DNA of 64,000 bases from Rhodospirillales bacterium (GTDB lineage: Bacteria; Pseudomonadota; Alphaproteobacteria; TMED109). The notes beneath the pieces were generated by a model. The model had not been told where the DNA came from. It saw only the letters and a program-made list of their open reading frames with translations, and did no database searches. The stretch is taken from the NCBI GenBank assembly GCA_009839325.1, contig VXPW01000052.1, positions 2,756 through 66,755 on the forward strand, in the 5' to 3' direction. The translations under genes were made by a program, and so were the position numbers. Shown here in pieces: positions 46,401 to 54,664 of this stretch (its first letter is position 1; every line of letters starts with the position of its first letter).

Positions 46401-46993
46401 AGCAGCACGCCCGGCAGCTCGCCGCGATGCATGCGGTTCCCCTCCGGGAGGCGAGCAGGCAGGAGGCGGGTACGGCATTCCGGGTGGCCGGGGTCGTCGC
46501 CCAGGTCAAGGAGCGCGTCTCGCAGCAGAAGCGAAGGTTCGCGCGCGTGCGGCTCTCCGATGCGACCGGGGCGGAAGAGGTCATGGTCTTCCCCGAGACC
46601 CTCATCCGGTACCGGGACGTCCTCCGGGAGGGGGCATCGCTGCTGGTCGAGGTCACCCGGGAGGCGGATTCGTCACGGGCCGACAGCCTGATCGCGCACG
46701 ACTTCGCCCTGCTCGAGGACGGCGGCCTCGAACGCGAGCTACCGCCCGGATGGAAGGTCTGGACCGACGACTCGTTCGACATCGCGGCGCTGTTCGACCT
46801 GCTCGAGACCGCGCGGCCCGGCAACGGGCGGGTGGAAGTGGTGTTTCCGCTGGACGGGGATCTGGAGGCGGACATGAATCTCGGCGTCAGCGTGCGCTTG
46901 GGCCGGAGCCTTCGGCTGGCCGTCGAGCGTCTCTCAGGCGTCACCGGTGTCGAGGAACTGCCAGATCAGGAAGGTCTCTCGCACACCGTCTGA
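43475..46993 (+). CDS. dnaE: DNA polymerase III alpha subunit
   Basis: The replicative polymerase, 1172 residues. An N-terminal PHP domain, then the Pol III core with GPGRGSGAGS (about 370) and the catalytic aspartates in MPDFDLDF (Asp412/414/416), the helix-hairpin-helix and the C-terminal OB fold around 990-1060. In the PHP domain the usual HLRVHSxYS reads HLRARSAYS, so one metal-ligand histidine is replaced by arginine; PHP exonuclease function is then unlikely, as in most Proteobacteria. Start by ATGA overlap with lolD. Its 3' end overlaps the convergent tsaC gene by 28 bp. Confidence 0.97.
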   Translation: MSGAPFIHLRARSAYSLAEGAIQIPDLVKLAAGDAMPALALTDHSNLFGALEFALAASRAGIQPIPGALVELAPDEDGHLADSLQWPRAPILLLAATETGWHGLKRLVSQMYLEGSSSGAPVVTLGHLADHADGVIALTGAVPGPLGQLLAAGKAESAETLLERLQSVFADRLYMELHRHGTDADAALEPEFLRLAHARDIPIVATNDVYFSGPEMHAAHECLLCIRDSTTILDDRRVQLTPNHCFRSQTAMAELFADLPEALANTAVIARRCSHVLTARTPILPRVPDTGGRSDAEVLAERAERGLEERLDRHVFTAGMTEGERREQGGRYADRLQRELEIIRETGYDGYFLIVGEVMNWSREQAIPVGPGRGSGAGSVVAWALGITDVDPLRFGLLFERFLNPERVSMPDFDLDFCQQRREEVIAHVRELYGDDRVAQIITFGSLKARAVVRDVGRTLGLSYSKVDELAKQVPENPANPISLSEALQSEPGLQEARATDGDVERLFEIALALEGLNRNVSTHAAGLVIGDRPIEELVPLYRDPRSEIAATQYDMKRVEQAGLVKFDFLGLKTLTSMDLAVRLLRERGTELDLEALPLDDGATYALLTSGETGGIFQLESPMMREVLRRLQPNRIEDLVAILALYRPGPMDNIPSFIERRRGREAIAYPHEKLRDILEETSGIWVYQEQVMETAQVLAGFSLGEADILRRAMGKKIKSEMQALEADFVDRSVRNQVPRAVAVDIFADLEKFAGYGFNKSHAVAYALISYRTAYLKAHHPADFFAAMMTIESGNRDKLNLFHDEITRRGISLLPPDINRSRTEFTVEAMNGNQPAVRCGLGTLRGVGNAAMDVVVNERDQAGPFADLWDLARRSRKADLNKEHFENLAEGGALDGLLAGVAQDQARAVAHAAAQMAARCGQEAATEERLSQSSLFGDEASAQELWVLPEAEAWERSEMLAREFAVLGFYGSGHPLEQHARQLAAMHAVPLREASRQEAGTAFRVAGVVAQVKERVSQQKRRFARVRLSDATGAEEVMVFPETLIRYRDVLREGASLLVEVTREADSSRADSLIAHDFALLEDGGLERELPPGWKVWTDDSFDIAALFDLLETARPGNGRVEVVFPLDGDLEADMNLGVSVRLGRSLRLAVERLSGVTGVEELPDQEGLSHTV

Positions 46994-47943
46994 AGGGAAG
47001 CCGGTCCGCCTGGAGAGGCGGCGCCGCGCTCCGCCCGCCGCAGCCGGTCGTTGATGGCCTTGCCCAGGTGGTGGTCGGGGATCGGTGCGACCGCGATGCG
47101 CCGGGCGCCCGCGCTGTCCAGCTGGCGCAGCATCACGAACAGATTCCGCGCCGCCTCCTCGAGATCGCCGGTCGGGCTGAGGTTGCAGGTGGCGCCCGGC
47201 GCGGCGCCGAACCCCAGGTACACCTCGTCCGGGAGCGGATCATCGGCATCGAGCCGGAGCGGCGTCCGGGGCGCGTAGTGCTGCCGGAGCATGCCGGGCG
47301 CGCGGGCGGGCTCGTCGGCGCCCGGCTCGTCCACGGGGCCGATCGCCGCTTCCAGGTCCTCGACGGTGATGCCGCCGGCGCGGAGCAGCAACGGCCGGTC
47401 GCCAGCGAGTTCGAGCACCGTCGATTCGACGCCGATCTCGGTGGGTCCGCCGTCCAGAACCAGGTCGACCGCCGGCCCGAGCTCGTCGCGGACGTGCTGC
47501 GCTTCGGTGGGGCTCAGCCGGCCGTGCGGGTTGGCGCTGGGCGCCGCCACTGGCCGTCTGACCGCCCGCAGGAGAGCCGCGGCCACCGGATGGCGGGGGA
47601 CCCTGACGGCGACGGTGGAACGCCCCCCCGTGACGGCGTCGGCGATGCCCACCTCGGACCGCAATGGCAGGACCAGGGTCAGCGGACCTGGCCAGAACCG
47701 TTCGGCCAGCCGAGCAGCGGTGGGATCGGCCGCGCCCACCGCGAACGCGGCCGCAGCGCTGGCGGTATGGATGATCAGCGGGTGGCCGGCCGGGCGGTTC
47801 TTGGCCTGGAACACCCGCCCGACGGCGTCGGCGTTGGTGGCGTCGGCGCCGAGCCCGTAGACGGTTTCCGTCGGAAAGGCGACGAGACGGCCGTTCCTGA
47901 GGTGGGCCGCCGCTTGGCGAATGCCGACGGCCGTCGCGAGCAC
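46966..47943 (-). CDS. tsaC: Threonylcarbamoyl-AMP synthase (Sua5 type)
   Basis: Makes threonylcarbamoyl-AMP for the universal t6A37 modification of tRNAs. The YrdC domain has LVAFPTETVYGLG (about 20-32), KNRPAGHPLI (about 48-57), TVAVRVPRHP and SANPHGRLSPT, and a C-terminal Sua5 domain brings it to 325 residues, joined by the linker around APGMLRQHYAPRTP. The GTG start follows immediately after the TAG stop of the aminotransferase gene. It ends inside the last 28 bp of dnaE on the other strand. Confidence 0.95.
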   Translation of the reverse strand: MLATAVGIRQAAAHLRNGRLVAFPTETVYGLGADATNADAVGRVFQAKNRPAGHPLIIHTASAAAAFAVGAADPTAARLAERFWPGPLTLVLPLRSEVGIADAVTGGRSTVAVRVPRHPVAAALLRAVRRPVAAPSANPHGRLSPTEAQHVRDELGPAVDLVLDGGPTEIGVESTVLELAGDRPLLLRAGGITVEDLEAAIGPVDEPGADEPARAPGMLRQHYAPRTPLRLDADDPLPDEVYLGFGAAPGATCNLSPTGDLEEAARNLFVMLRQLDSAGARRIAVAPIPDHHLGKAINDRLRRAERGAASPGGPASLQTVCERPS

Positions 47944-49134
47944 CTAGCGGAGCGCCACGGCCAGTCGATCGAGCGCCGTTTCCAGCAGGTCCGGCGACTT
48001 GGCGTAGCAGATGCGAAGGTAGTTGTCGCCGCCCGCGCCAAAGGCGTCGCCGGGCGCCAGGCCGACGCCCGCCTGCTCGACCAGCGACCACGCCATGGCG
48101 GTCGGTGAGTTCATGCCGTGCACCCCGAAGAACGCGTAGAACGCCGCGTCCGGCCGGATCAGCTCAACCCGGTCGATCGCGCCGAGGGCCGCCATCACGG
48201 TGTCGCGGGCCCGCGCAAGGCCGGCGCGCATTTCCAGCACGTGGGGCTCGCCCTGGCGGATGGCGGTGATCCCGGCCGTCTGGGCCGCCGCCGCCGGGCT
48301 GGCGACGTTGAACTCGTTCAGCCGCTCCATCATGGTGGCGGCTTCGGCCGGCGCCACGACCCACCCGAGGCGCCAGCCGGTCATGGACCAGCTCTTCGAG
48401 AAGCTGTTCACCACGATCACGGCGTCATCGGGTTCGACCAGGTCGAGGAATGACGGGGCGACGTCCCGGTCGTAGACCACGCGGGCATAGACCTCGTCGG
48501 AGACCACCCACAGCCCGTGGTGCCGGCAGAATTCGAGGATGGCCTCGAGGGTGTCGCGTTCGGCCATCCAGCCGGTCGGGTTGTTCGGCGTGCTGAGGTA
48601 GATCGCCCGGGTCCGCGCCGTGACGGCGCCGAACAGGCGGTCGAGGTCAAGGTGCCAGCGGCCGTCTTTGGGCGCCAGCGCCACCTCTACCGGATGGCCG
48701 TCCATGATCTCGACACAGCCGAGGAAGTTCGGCCAGACCGGCGTGACGCAGATCACCTCGTCGCCAGGATCCACGAGAAGCTCCGCGGCGATCATCAGAG
48801 CATTCATGCCAGCGTTGGTCACCACGATCCGGTCTTCGGCGATCGGCTTCGCGTAGAGGCGGTTCTCGTACTCGGCGATCGTGGTCACGAGCTCGGGCTT
48901 CCCACGGTTGGGTGCGTAGAACGTGTCGCCAGCGCGGAGCGCCGCCGCGGCCGCGTCACAAATGAACTCGGGCGTCGGCTGGTCCGATTCGCCGAACCAG
49001 AGCGGAATGACGTCTTCCCGCCCCATCGTGGCATTCGCGATGACGCGAATGCCCGATTCCTTGATCCGCGCGATGCGCCGGCGGATGGCCGGCGGGCCGG
49101 GGACCGCCTTTACAGCAGGGCGCCGATCTGCCAT
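47944..49134 (-). CDS. Class I/II pyridoxal-phosphate aminotransferase (aspartate aminotransferase-like)
   Basis: A 396-residue fold-type I aminotransferase: LWFGESDQPTPEFI, YAPNRGKPELVTTIAEYE, STPNNPTGWMA, VVSDEVYARVVY, and the PLP-lysine in NSFSKSWSMTGWRLGW (about 240). The pattern fits the aspartate/aromatic aminotransferase AAT-I gamma group. GAGGAG lies about 9 bp before the ATG. It overlaps the UxaA-like gene by 25 bp and abuts tsaC, so all three are probably one transcript; the link to sugar-acid catabolism is unclear. Confidence 0.9.
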   Translation of the reverse strand: MADRRPAVKAVPGPPAIRRRIARIKESGIRVIANATMGREDVIPLWFGESDQPTPEFICDAAAAALRAGDTFYAPNRGKPELVTTIAEYENRLYAKPIAEDRIVVTNAGMNALMIAAELLVDPGDEVICVTPVWPNFLGCVEIMDGHPVEVALAPKDGRWHLDLDRLFGAVTARTRAIYLSTPNNPTGWMAERDTLEAILEFCRHHGLWVVSDEVYARVVYDRDVAPSFLDLVEPDDAVIVVNSFSKSWSMTGWRLGWVVAPAEAATMMERLNEFNVASPAAAAQTAGITAIRQGEPHVLEMRAGLARARDTVMAALGAIDRVELIRPDAAFYAFFGVHGMNSPTAMAWSLVEQAGVGLAPGDAFGAGGDNYLRICYAKSPDLLETALDRLAVALR

Positions 49135-50639
49135 GGGACAAACTCCTCGTCGCCGAGCCCTGCGGCCTCGCTCTTCGATTCCTCGCCGGACACCACCCGG
49201 AGAATGGTGTCGAAGACCTCTTCGCCCATGGCGTCGATGCTCTTGGTCCCGTCGAGGACCTGACCGCAGTTCACGTCCATGTCTTCGCTCATGCGTTCGT
49301 ACATGGGCGAGTTGGTCGCGAGCTTGATGGACGGCGCCGGCTTGCAGCCGAACACGGAGCCCCGTCCCGTGGTGAAGCAGACCACGTTGGCGCCGCCGGC
49401 GACCATGCCGGTGACCGAGACCACGTCGTAGCCCGGCGTGTTCATGAAGGTGAAGCCCTGCGCGCGAATCGCCTCGGCGTACTGGTAGACGTCGACGAGG
49501 TTGGTGGTGCCCCCCTTGGCTACGGCGCCGAGGGACTTCTCGAGGATGGTCGTCAGGCCGCCGGCCTGGTTGCCGGGCGAGGGGTTGTTGTTGAGCTCAG
49601 CCCCGTGCTGCTCGGTGTAGTCCTCCCACCAGCGGACGTGCTTGATCAGCTTCTCGCCGATCTCCTCGCTGACCGCCCGGCGCGTAAGGAGGTGCTCGGC
49701 CCCGTAGATTTCCGGCGTTTCGGCCAGCGTCGCGGTGCCGCCGTGCCGCACCAGCCGGTCGACGGCCGCCCCGAGCGCGGGGTTGGCGGTCATGCCGGAG
49801 TACGCGTCGGACCCGCCGCACTGGAGTGCCAGGCGGATGTGGCTGGCGGGAAGCGGCGTGCGCCGGACGTCGTTCGCGCGCGGCAGCATGTGGCGAATCC
49901 GCTCGACACCGGCCTGGATGGTCGCCCGCGTCCCGCCGGTGTCTTGGATCGTCATCATCTGGAACAAGTCGTTGGCGGACCATTCGTGGTTGGCCGCCAT
50001 CGTGTCCACCTGGTTGACCTCGCAACCGAGGCCCACGACCAGGATGCCGGCGAAGTTGGGGTGCCGCGCATAGCCGGCCATGGTGGCCTGCAGCAGGTCC
50101 CAGCCGAGCCCCTTGCCGGCCATGCCGCACCCGGTCCCGTGGGTGATGGCCACGACGCCGTCGACGTTGGGGAAGTCCTTCAGCCCGTCGCCCTTGAACG
50201 TGTCGGCGATGTAACGGCAGACCGTGGCCGAGCAGTTCACCGACGACAGCACGCCGATGTAGTTCCGGGTCGCAACCCGCCCGTCGGGCCGCTGGATTCC
50301 CAGAAACGTGGCGCGTTCCGCCTCGGGCACCATGGCGGTCGCCTGCGCCCCCTGGGTGAACTCGTAGTCGCGCTGAAACTGGCGGACGGCCACGTTGTGC
50401 GTGTGCACGTGGTCGCCAGGCTCCACGGTCTCGGTGGCGAAGCCGATGATCTGGTTGTACTTGCGGACCGCATCCCCGGCGTCGATGCGGCGCGTGGCGA
50501 CCTTATGGCCGACCGGGATCTGCCGGGCCGTGCTCACGCCTTCACCGGGCACGGTCGTGTCCGGCGCGAGCGTGGTTTTCGCGGTGACCACGTTGTCCGC
50601 GGCGTTGAGGCGGATGGTCAGTGTTTCCTGTGCGGTCAT
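49110..50639 (-). CDS. UxaA-family sugar-acid dehydratase
   Basis: A 509-residue altronate/galactarate dehydratase-family enzyme: an N-terminal SAF domain (about 1-95, with IGFATETVEPGDHVHTHNVAV), then the GARD domain with THGTGCGMAG, GLGCEVNQVD, CGGSDAYSGMTANPALG, GGTTNLVD and FTTGRGSVFGC. These Fe/Mn-dependent enzymes dehydrate altronate, galactarate or related aldonates. The start is ATG 50639 with AGGAGG 7-8 bp upstream. It faces FAH, hydroxyacid dehydrogenase and SDR genes across a 400-bp divergent promoter region, indicating a shared catabolic role. Confidence 0.9.
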   Translation of the reverse strand: MTAQETLTIRLNAADNVVTAKTTLAPDTTVPGEGVSTARQIPVGHKVATRRIDAGDAVRKYNQIIGFATETVEPGDHVHTHNVAVRQFQRDYEFTQGAQATAMVPEAERATFLGIQRPDGRVATRNYIGVLSSVNCSATVCRYIADTFKGDGLKDFPNVDGVVAITHGTGCGMAGKGLGWDLLQATMAGYARHPNFAGILVVGLGCEVNQVDTMAANHEWSANDLFQMMTIQDTGGTRATIQAGVERIRHMLPRANDVRRTPLPASHIRLALQCGGSDAYSGMTANPALGAAVDRLVRHGGTATLAETPEIYGAEHLLTRRAVSEEIGEKLIKHVRWWEDYTEQHGAELNNNPSPGNQAGGLTTILEKSLGAVAKGGTTNLVDVYQYAEAIRAQGFTFMNTPGYDVVSVTGMVAGGANVVCFTTGRGSVFGCKPAPSIKLATNSPMYERMSEDMDVNCGQVLDGTKSIDAMGEEVFDTILRVVSGEESKSEAAGLGDEEFVPWQIGALL

Positions 50640-51045
50640 GGCGGGCCTCCTGACCAGACACTTCGGGGGGCTGAAGAGCCGGATGTTAGCAGCAGCGAGG
50701 CGCCAACTGCCGTTTTGCACCGCGCGCCTGGGCCGGACGACCGGGTGCATTGCGCCGCTTGTGCTGGGCTCACGTTGCAACCGGCTGCAGGGGTTCCGTG
50801 ACCGCAAACGCGCGCGGTTCCGGGTCCGGCCGTTCCCGTTGAAGCGAGCATCGCGCATGCCTGGGCCGTCGGGCAGATGGGTCCGCTGCCGCTCTCCGTC
50901 TCCCGGAGGCTGAGCATTGCGGTGGCGTGCGGGTGTTGGGCGCCTCCGCGGGCTGAAAAACGCGGGAGATTCAATGGGGCGGCGTGTTAAGGTGCCCGCC
51001 GCGTGCCCGCGGTACGCTGTTCGGTTTCCACGAAGGAGAGTCGTC
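50640..51045. other. Divergent promoter region of the sugar-acid genes
   Basis: 406 bp between the UxaA-like gene and the FAH gene. Good ribosome sites flank it on each side (AGGAGG for the minus gene, AAGGAGAG for the plus gene). No clear consensus promoter or operator palindrome was found and no gene is recognised. Confidence 0.45.
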
Positions 51046-51897
51046 ATGAAATTGGTGCGCTTCGGCCCGCGCGGCAGAGAAAAGCCCGGCTTGATCGATG
51101 ACGAGGGCAACTTGCGCTCGCTGGAGAAACGGGTGCCCGACATCACGTCGAAGGTGCTGTCCGACAAGGGGTTGGAGCGACTGGCCAGGATCAATCCGGC
51201 GCGACTGCCGAAGGTGACCGGCCGGCCGCGGATCGGGGTCCCGGTCGCCGACATCGGCAAGATCGTCTGCATCGGCCTCAACTACATCGATCACGCGAAG
51301 GAGGTGGGCGCAGCGATTCCTGAGGAGCCCATTGTCTTCATGAAACCCACCAGCGCGCTCAACGGGCCGAACGACATCGTCGAGATGCCGAAGGGCTCCA
51401 AGAAGTCGGACTGGGAGATCGAGCTCGGCGTGGTGATCGGCACCGCGGCGAACAACGTGCCGAAGAGCCGGGCGCTGCAGCACGTGGCCGGCTACACGGT
51501 CGTGAACGACGTGTCGGAGCGCGAATGGCAGATCGAGCGCGGGATGACGTGGGACAAGGGCAAGGGGTGCGACACGTTCTGTCCCGTCGGCCCGTGGATG
51601 GTCACGCGGGACGAGATCCGGAACCCGCAGCGCCTCAACCTCTGGATGGATGTCAATGGCAAGCGCATGCAGGATGGCAACACCAGCACGATGATCTTCG
51701 ATGTGCGTACCCTGGTCTCCTATATCAGCAAGTTCATGACGCTCTACCCAGGGGACCTGATCGCGACCGGTACCCCGCCGGGAGTGGGCTCAGGCATGAA
51801 GCCGCCGCTGTTCCTGAAGCAGGACGACGTCATGGAGCCCGGCATTGAGGGACTGGGCGCGCAGCGCCAGAAGGTGCGGAAGTGGGCTGCCCGCTGA
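51046..51897 (+). CDS. Fumarylacetoacetate hydrolase-family protein
   Basis: A 283-residue FAH-fold hydrolase. CIGLNYIDHAKEVGAAIPEEPIVFMKP and the metal-binding acids in DWEIELGVVIG (Glu-x-Glu) are followed by VNDVSEREWQ and ATGTPPGVGSG. The sequence resembles ureidoglycolate lyase/2,4-diketo-3-deoxy-L-fuconate hydrolase members that cleave or hydrate 2,4-diketo acids. ATG 51046 with AAGGAGAG upstream; 27 bp ahead of the dehydrogenase. Together with the UxaA-type dehydratase it suits a non-phosphorylating deoxy-sugar-acid route. Confidence 0.9.
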   Translation: MKLVRFGPRGREKPGLIDDEGNLRSLEKRVPDITSKVLSDKGLERLARINPARLPKVTGRPRIGVPVADIGKIVCIGLNYIDHAKEVGAAIPEEPIVFMKPTSALNGPNDIVEMPKGSKKSDWEIELGVVIGTAANNVPKSRALQHVAGYTVVNDVSEREWQIERGMTWDKGKGCDTFCPVGPWMVTRDEIRNPQRLNLWMDVNGKRMQDGNTSTMIFDVRTLVSYISKFMTLYPGDLIATGTPPGVGSGMKPPLFLKQDDVMEPGIEGLGAQRQKVRKWAAR

Positions 51898-51924
51898 TGC
51901 GCCCACAGTCCTGACGGAGCGCCC

Positions 51925-52917
51925 GTGAACCGCCTGTCCGTCCTCGTTCACACCTGGGTGCCGGACGAACTCCGGGCTCGGCTCGACGACCGGTTCGACG
52001 CGGACTACCACGACGTCTTCGCCGATGGCTTGCTGGAGCCGGAGCCCCTGAAGGAGCGCTTCCGGGACAAGGCCGGGGTACTGCTGCTCGGGCCGTACGT
52101 GGGCGCGGAGATTTTCGATGCCTGTGCCGGCACCCTCCGGGTGGTCGCCAACATCGCGGTCGGGGTGGACAACATCGATGTCGATGCCGCCACGCAGAAC
52201 GGCGTGCTGGTGACCAACACGCCGGGCGTGCTCGACGCGCCGGTCGCCGACATGAGCATGGCGATGGTCCTGGCGGTCGGCCGGCGCCTCGCCGAGGGCG
52301 ATCGGTACGTACGCGCCGGGCGCTTCCGCACCTATCCCTTCCAGTTGCTGTGGAGCGCCGACATCGGTGGCGAGACGCTCGGGATCATCGGCCTCGGGCG
52401 CATCGGCAAGCGGGTCGCCGCGCGGGCGCAGAGCTTCGGGATGAAGGTCTGCTACCACAACCGGAACCGCCTTCCGGATGACGAGGCGGCGGCCCTCGAC
52501 GTGGAGTGGCGGAGCCTGCCCGACCTGCTGGCAGAGGCGCGGTACGTGGTTCTCCTCTGCCCGCTCACGCCGGAGACCCGCCACCTGATCGGGGCGCCGG
52601 AGCTCTCACGGATGCGGGATGACGGGTTCCTGATCAATATGGCGCGGGGGCCGGTCGTGCACGAGCAGGCGCTGGTGGAGGGGCTGCAGAAGGGTGAGAT
52701 CGCGGGCGCCGCCCTCGACGTCTACGAGTTCGAGCCCAAGGTCAATTCCGCGCTGTGGGAGATGGAGAACGTGGTCCTCACGCCCCACATCGCGAGCGCC
52801 ACCCGCACCACGCGTCTCGCGATGATCGATCTGGCTGCCCGCAACCTGGAGGCGGCCCTGACGGGCGGTGACATCCCGACGCCGGTCAACCCCGAGGTAC
52901 TGAAAAGGAGCTTCTGA
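51925..52917 (+). CDS. D-isomer-specific 2-hydroxyacid dehydrogenase
   Basis: A 330-residue NAD(P)-dependent dehydrogenase of the glyoxylate/hydroxypyruvate reductase type. The Rossmann motif is GLGRIG in GETLGIIGLGRIGKRVA (about 151-167). The catalytic Arg is in LLCPLTPETRHLIGAPE, the Glu in ALDVYEFEP and the His in TPHIASAT, so the active site is complete. GTG start. Its last base is the first base of the SDR gene (TGATG), so both are made together. Confidence 0.92.
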   Translation: MNRLSVLVHTWVPDELRARLDDRFDADYHDVFADGLLEPEPLKERFRDKAGVLLLGPYVGAEIFDACAGTLRVVANIAVGVDNIDVDAATQNGVLVTNTPGVLDAPVADMSMAMVLAVGRRLAEGDRYVRAGRFRTYPFQLLWSADIGGETLGIIGLGRIGKRVAARAQSFGMKVCYHNRNRLPDDEAAALDVEWRSLPDLLAEARYVVLLCPLTPETRHLIGAPELSRMRDDGFLINMARGPVVHEQALVEGLQKGEIAGAALDVYEFEPKVNSALWEMENVVLTPHIASATRTTRLAMIDLAARNLEAALTGGDIPTPVNPEVLKRSF

Positions 52918-53651
52918 TGGCCTGGACCGTGGACCTTTCGGGCAAGGTGGCGCTCGTCACGGGCGGTGCCACCGGCATCGGTTATGCGATCGGGAGCGCG
53001 TTCCTCGAGGCCGGTGCCGCGGTGGTGGCGACGGCCCGGAGCGATGCTTCCCTGGCGGCGTGCAACCCGGAAACCGAGTACGGCACGATGCAGCTGCTGA
53101 AGCTCGACGTGACCAACGATATTTCGATCGACGCCGCCCTCGAGCAGATCGGCCGCCTCGACATCCTCGTGAACAACGCCGGCATGGTGAAGCGTGCGCT
53201 CGAGTTCCAGAGCGAGAACTTCGCCGACGTGCTCAACACCAACCTGATGGGCGTGCAGCGCATGGCCCAGCACTGCCTGCCCAAGTTGGCCCTGACGCGG
53301 GGGTGCATGATCAACGTCGCGTCCATGTGGTCGTACTTCGGCTCGCGCACGGCGCCGGGCTACACCGCTTCGAAGACGGGCCTGGTTGGGCTGACACGTT
53401 CACTGGCGCACGCCTGGGCCGAGCACGGCATCCGCGTGAACGCCATCGCGCCGGGCTGGATCGCGACGAAGATGACGCAGGCGCTCCGCGAGGACCAGGA
53501 GCAGTACGAAGGGATCCGGTCGCGGATTCCGATGGGGGAGTGGGGCAGACCGGAGGACGTCGCGGGAACCGCCGTGTTCCTGTGCTCACCGGCGGCTTCG
53601 TACGTGACCGGGGCTCTGATTCCGGTCGACGGCGGCTACTCCGCCGCCTGA
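52917..53651 (+). CDS. Short-chain dehydrogenase/reductase
   Basis: A 244-residue classical SDR. The cofactor motif TGGATGIG is at about 15-22, NNAGM follows at about 89, and the catalytic Ser/Tyr/Lys set is in NVASMWS and YTASK (about 150-154). The C-terminal end SYVTGALIPVDGGYSA is typical. Substrate probably a sugar, aldonate or deoxy-sugar acid given the neighbours. Overlaps the preceding dehydrogenase by 1 bp and ends 7 bp from the convergent ygfZ gene. Confidence 0.92.
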   Translation: MAWTVDLSGKVALVTGGATGIGYAIGSAFLEAGAAVVATARSDASLAACNPETEYGTMQLLKLDVTNDISIDAALEQIGRLDILVNNAGMVKRALEFQSENFADVLNTNLMGVQRMAQHCLPKLALTRGCMINVASMWSYFGSRTAPGYTASKTGLVGLTRSLAHAWAEHGIRVNAIAPGWIATKMTQALREDQEQYEGIRSRIPMGEWGRPEDVAGTAVFLCSPAASYVTGALIPVDGGYSAA

Positions 53652-53658
53652 CAACCTC

Positions 53659-54582
53659 TCAGGTGGCCGACGGCGCTTCGGGGAGCGGCGTCCGGATCCT
53701 GAGCTTCGCGTCGCCGCAGTCGAGTTCCTGACCTCCCGCTGCCGCCTCGGCGACGAGCGCGAGGCGGACGTGCGCCAGGCCGTCGCTGCCCTGGCTTGAG
53801 CGCATCGTGCCCACGTCGCGATTGCCGAGGCGGATCGGCGTGCCCGGGGCCGGCGCCGGTCCTGAGGTGATCGCTACGCGCGCTAGGCGCCGTCGCACGG
53901 TCCCCCGGTACCTCTGACGGGCCGTGTTCTCCTGCCCGATGTAGCAGCCCTTGGAGAACGAGACTCCGTCCAGCAGGTCGAAGTTGCTCTCGAGCAGGTA
54001 GCTCCGGCCGACGACGAGGTCCCGGCTGCCGTCGGGAATGCCGGCCGAGAGGCGGTGCCGGTCGTAGTCGTCGCGACTGTCCTCCGCGAAGCCGGCGGCC
54101 CCGAAGAAGTCGGCGAGGCGTGCTTCCGGAAGATGAACGCGGACGCCCAGCTCCTCCGAGCGGGGATCCGTGAACACGATGCCGTCGGCAAGGCCACGCG
54201 CGTGGCCGCGCGTTCCATCGAGGCCTGCCGCCTGCGCCGCGTGCACCCCAAAGCCGACCCCGACACAGAGCCCTGCATCGACCTCGATGGTGGCCTTGCT
54301 GCGCAGCCGGTACAGCGCGAGCTTGCGGGCGAGATCCGGCTGACGCTCGCGCTCGCTGTCCAGCAGGATGGCGCCATCCGATTCGGTCAGCACGAAATCA
54401 TGGAGATACATGCCCTGGGGGGTCAGCAACGCGGCATAGAGGGCGCGGTCACTGTCGAGCCGGTCGAGGTCGTTGGTGACGACGTTCTGGAGAAATTCGC
54501 GCGCGTCCGGCCCGTCGACCCGGGTGATCACCCGGTCGGGAAGCGGGCACCAGTGAAGCTGGGGAGCGTGGTTGTCGGCCAT
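53659..54582 (-). CDS. ygfZ: Folate-binding Fe-S cluster repair protein YgfZ
   Basis: A 307-residue GcvT-like protein. The YgfZ signature KGCYIGQE (about 223-230), with its conserved cysteine, is present, along with GPDAREFLQNVVTND near the N-terminus. YgfZ uses folate to support maturation or repair of some Fe-S enzymes, including MiaB. Monocistronic here, divergent from the glycosyltransferase gene by 82 bp. Confidence 0.92.
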   Translation of the reverse strand: MADNHAPQLHWCPLPDRVITRVDGPDAREFLQNVVTNDLDRLDSDRALYAALLTPQGMYLHDFVLTESDGAILLDSERERQPDLARKLALYRLRSKATIEVDAGLCVGVGFGVHAAQAAGLDGTRGHARGLADGIVFTDPRSEELGVRVHLPEARLADFFGAAGFAEDSRDDYDRHRLSAGIPDGSRDLVVGRSYLLESNFDLLDGVSFSKGCYIGQENTARQRYRGTVRRRLARVAITSGPAPAPGTPIRLGNRDVGTMRSSQGSDGLAHVRLALVAEAAAGGQELDCGDAKLRIRTPLPEAPSAT

Positions 54583-54664
54583 GCGATGTCAGTGTACTAG
54601 CGAACCCCGAGAGCCTCATCGTACACGGTGCAGGCGCCGGCAGATTTCCTCCTACAGGCCCCCC

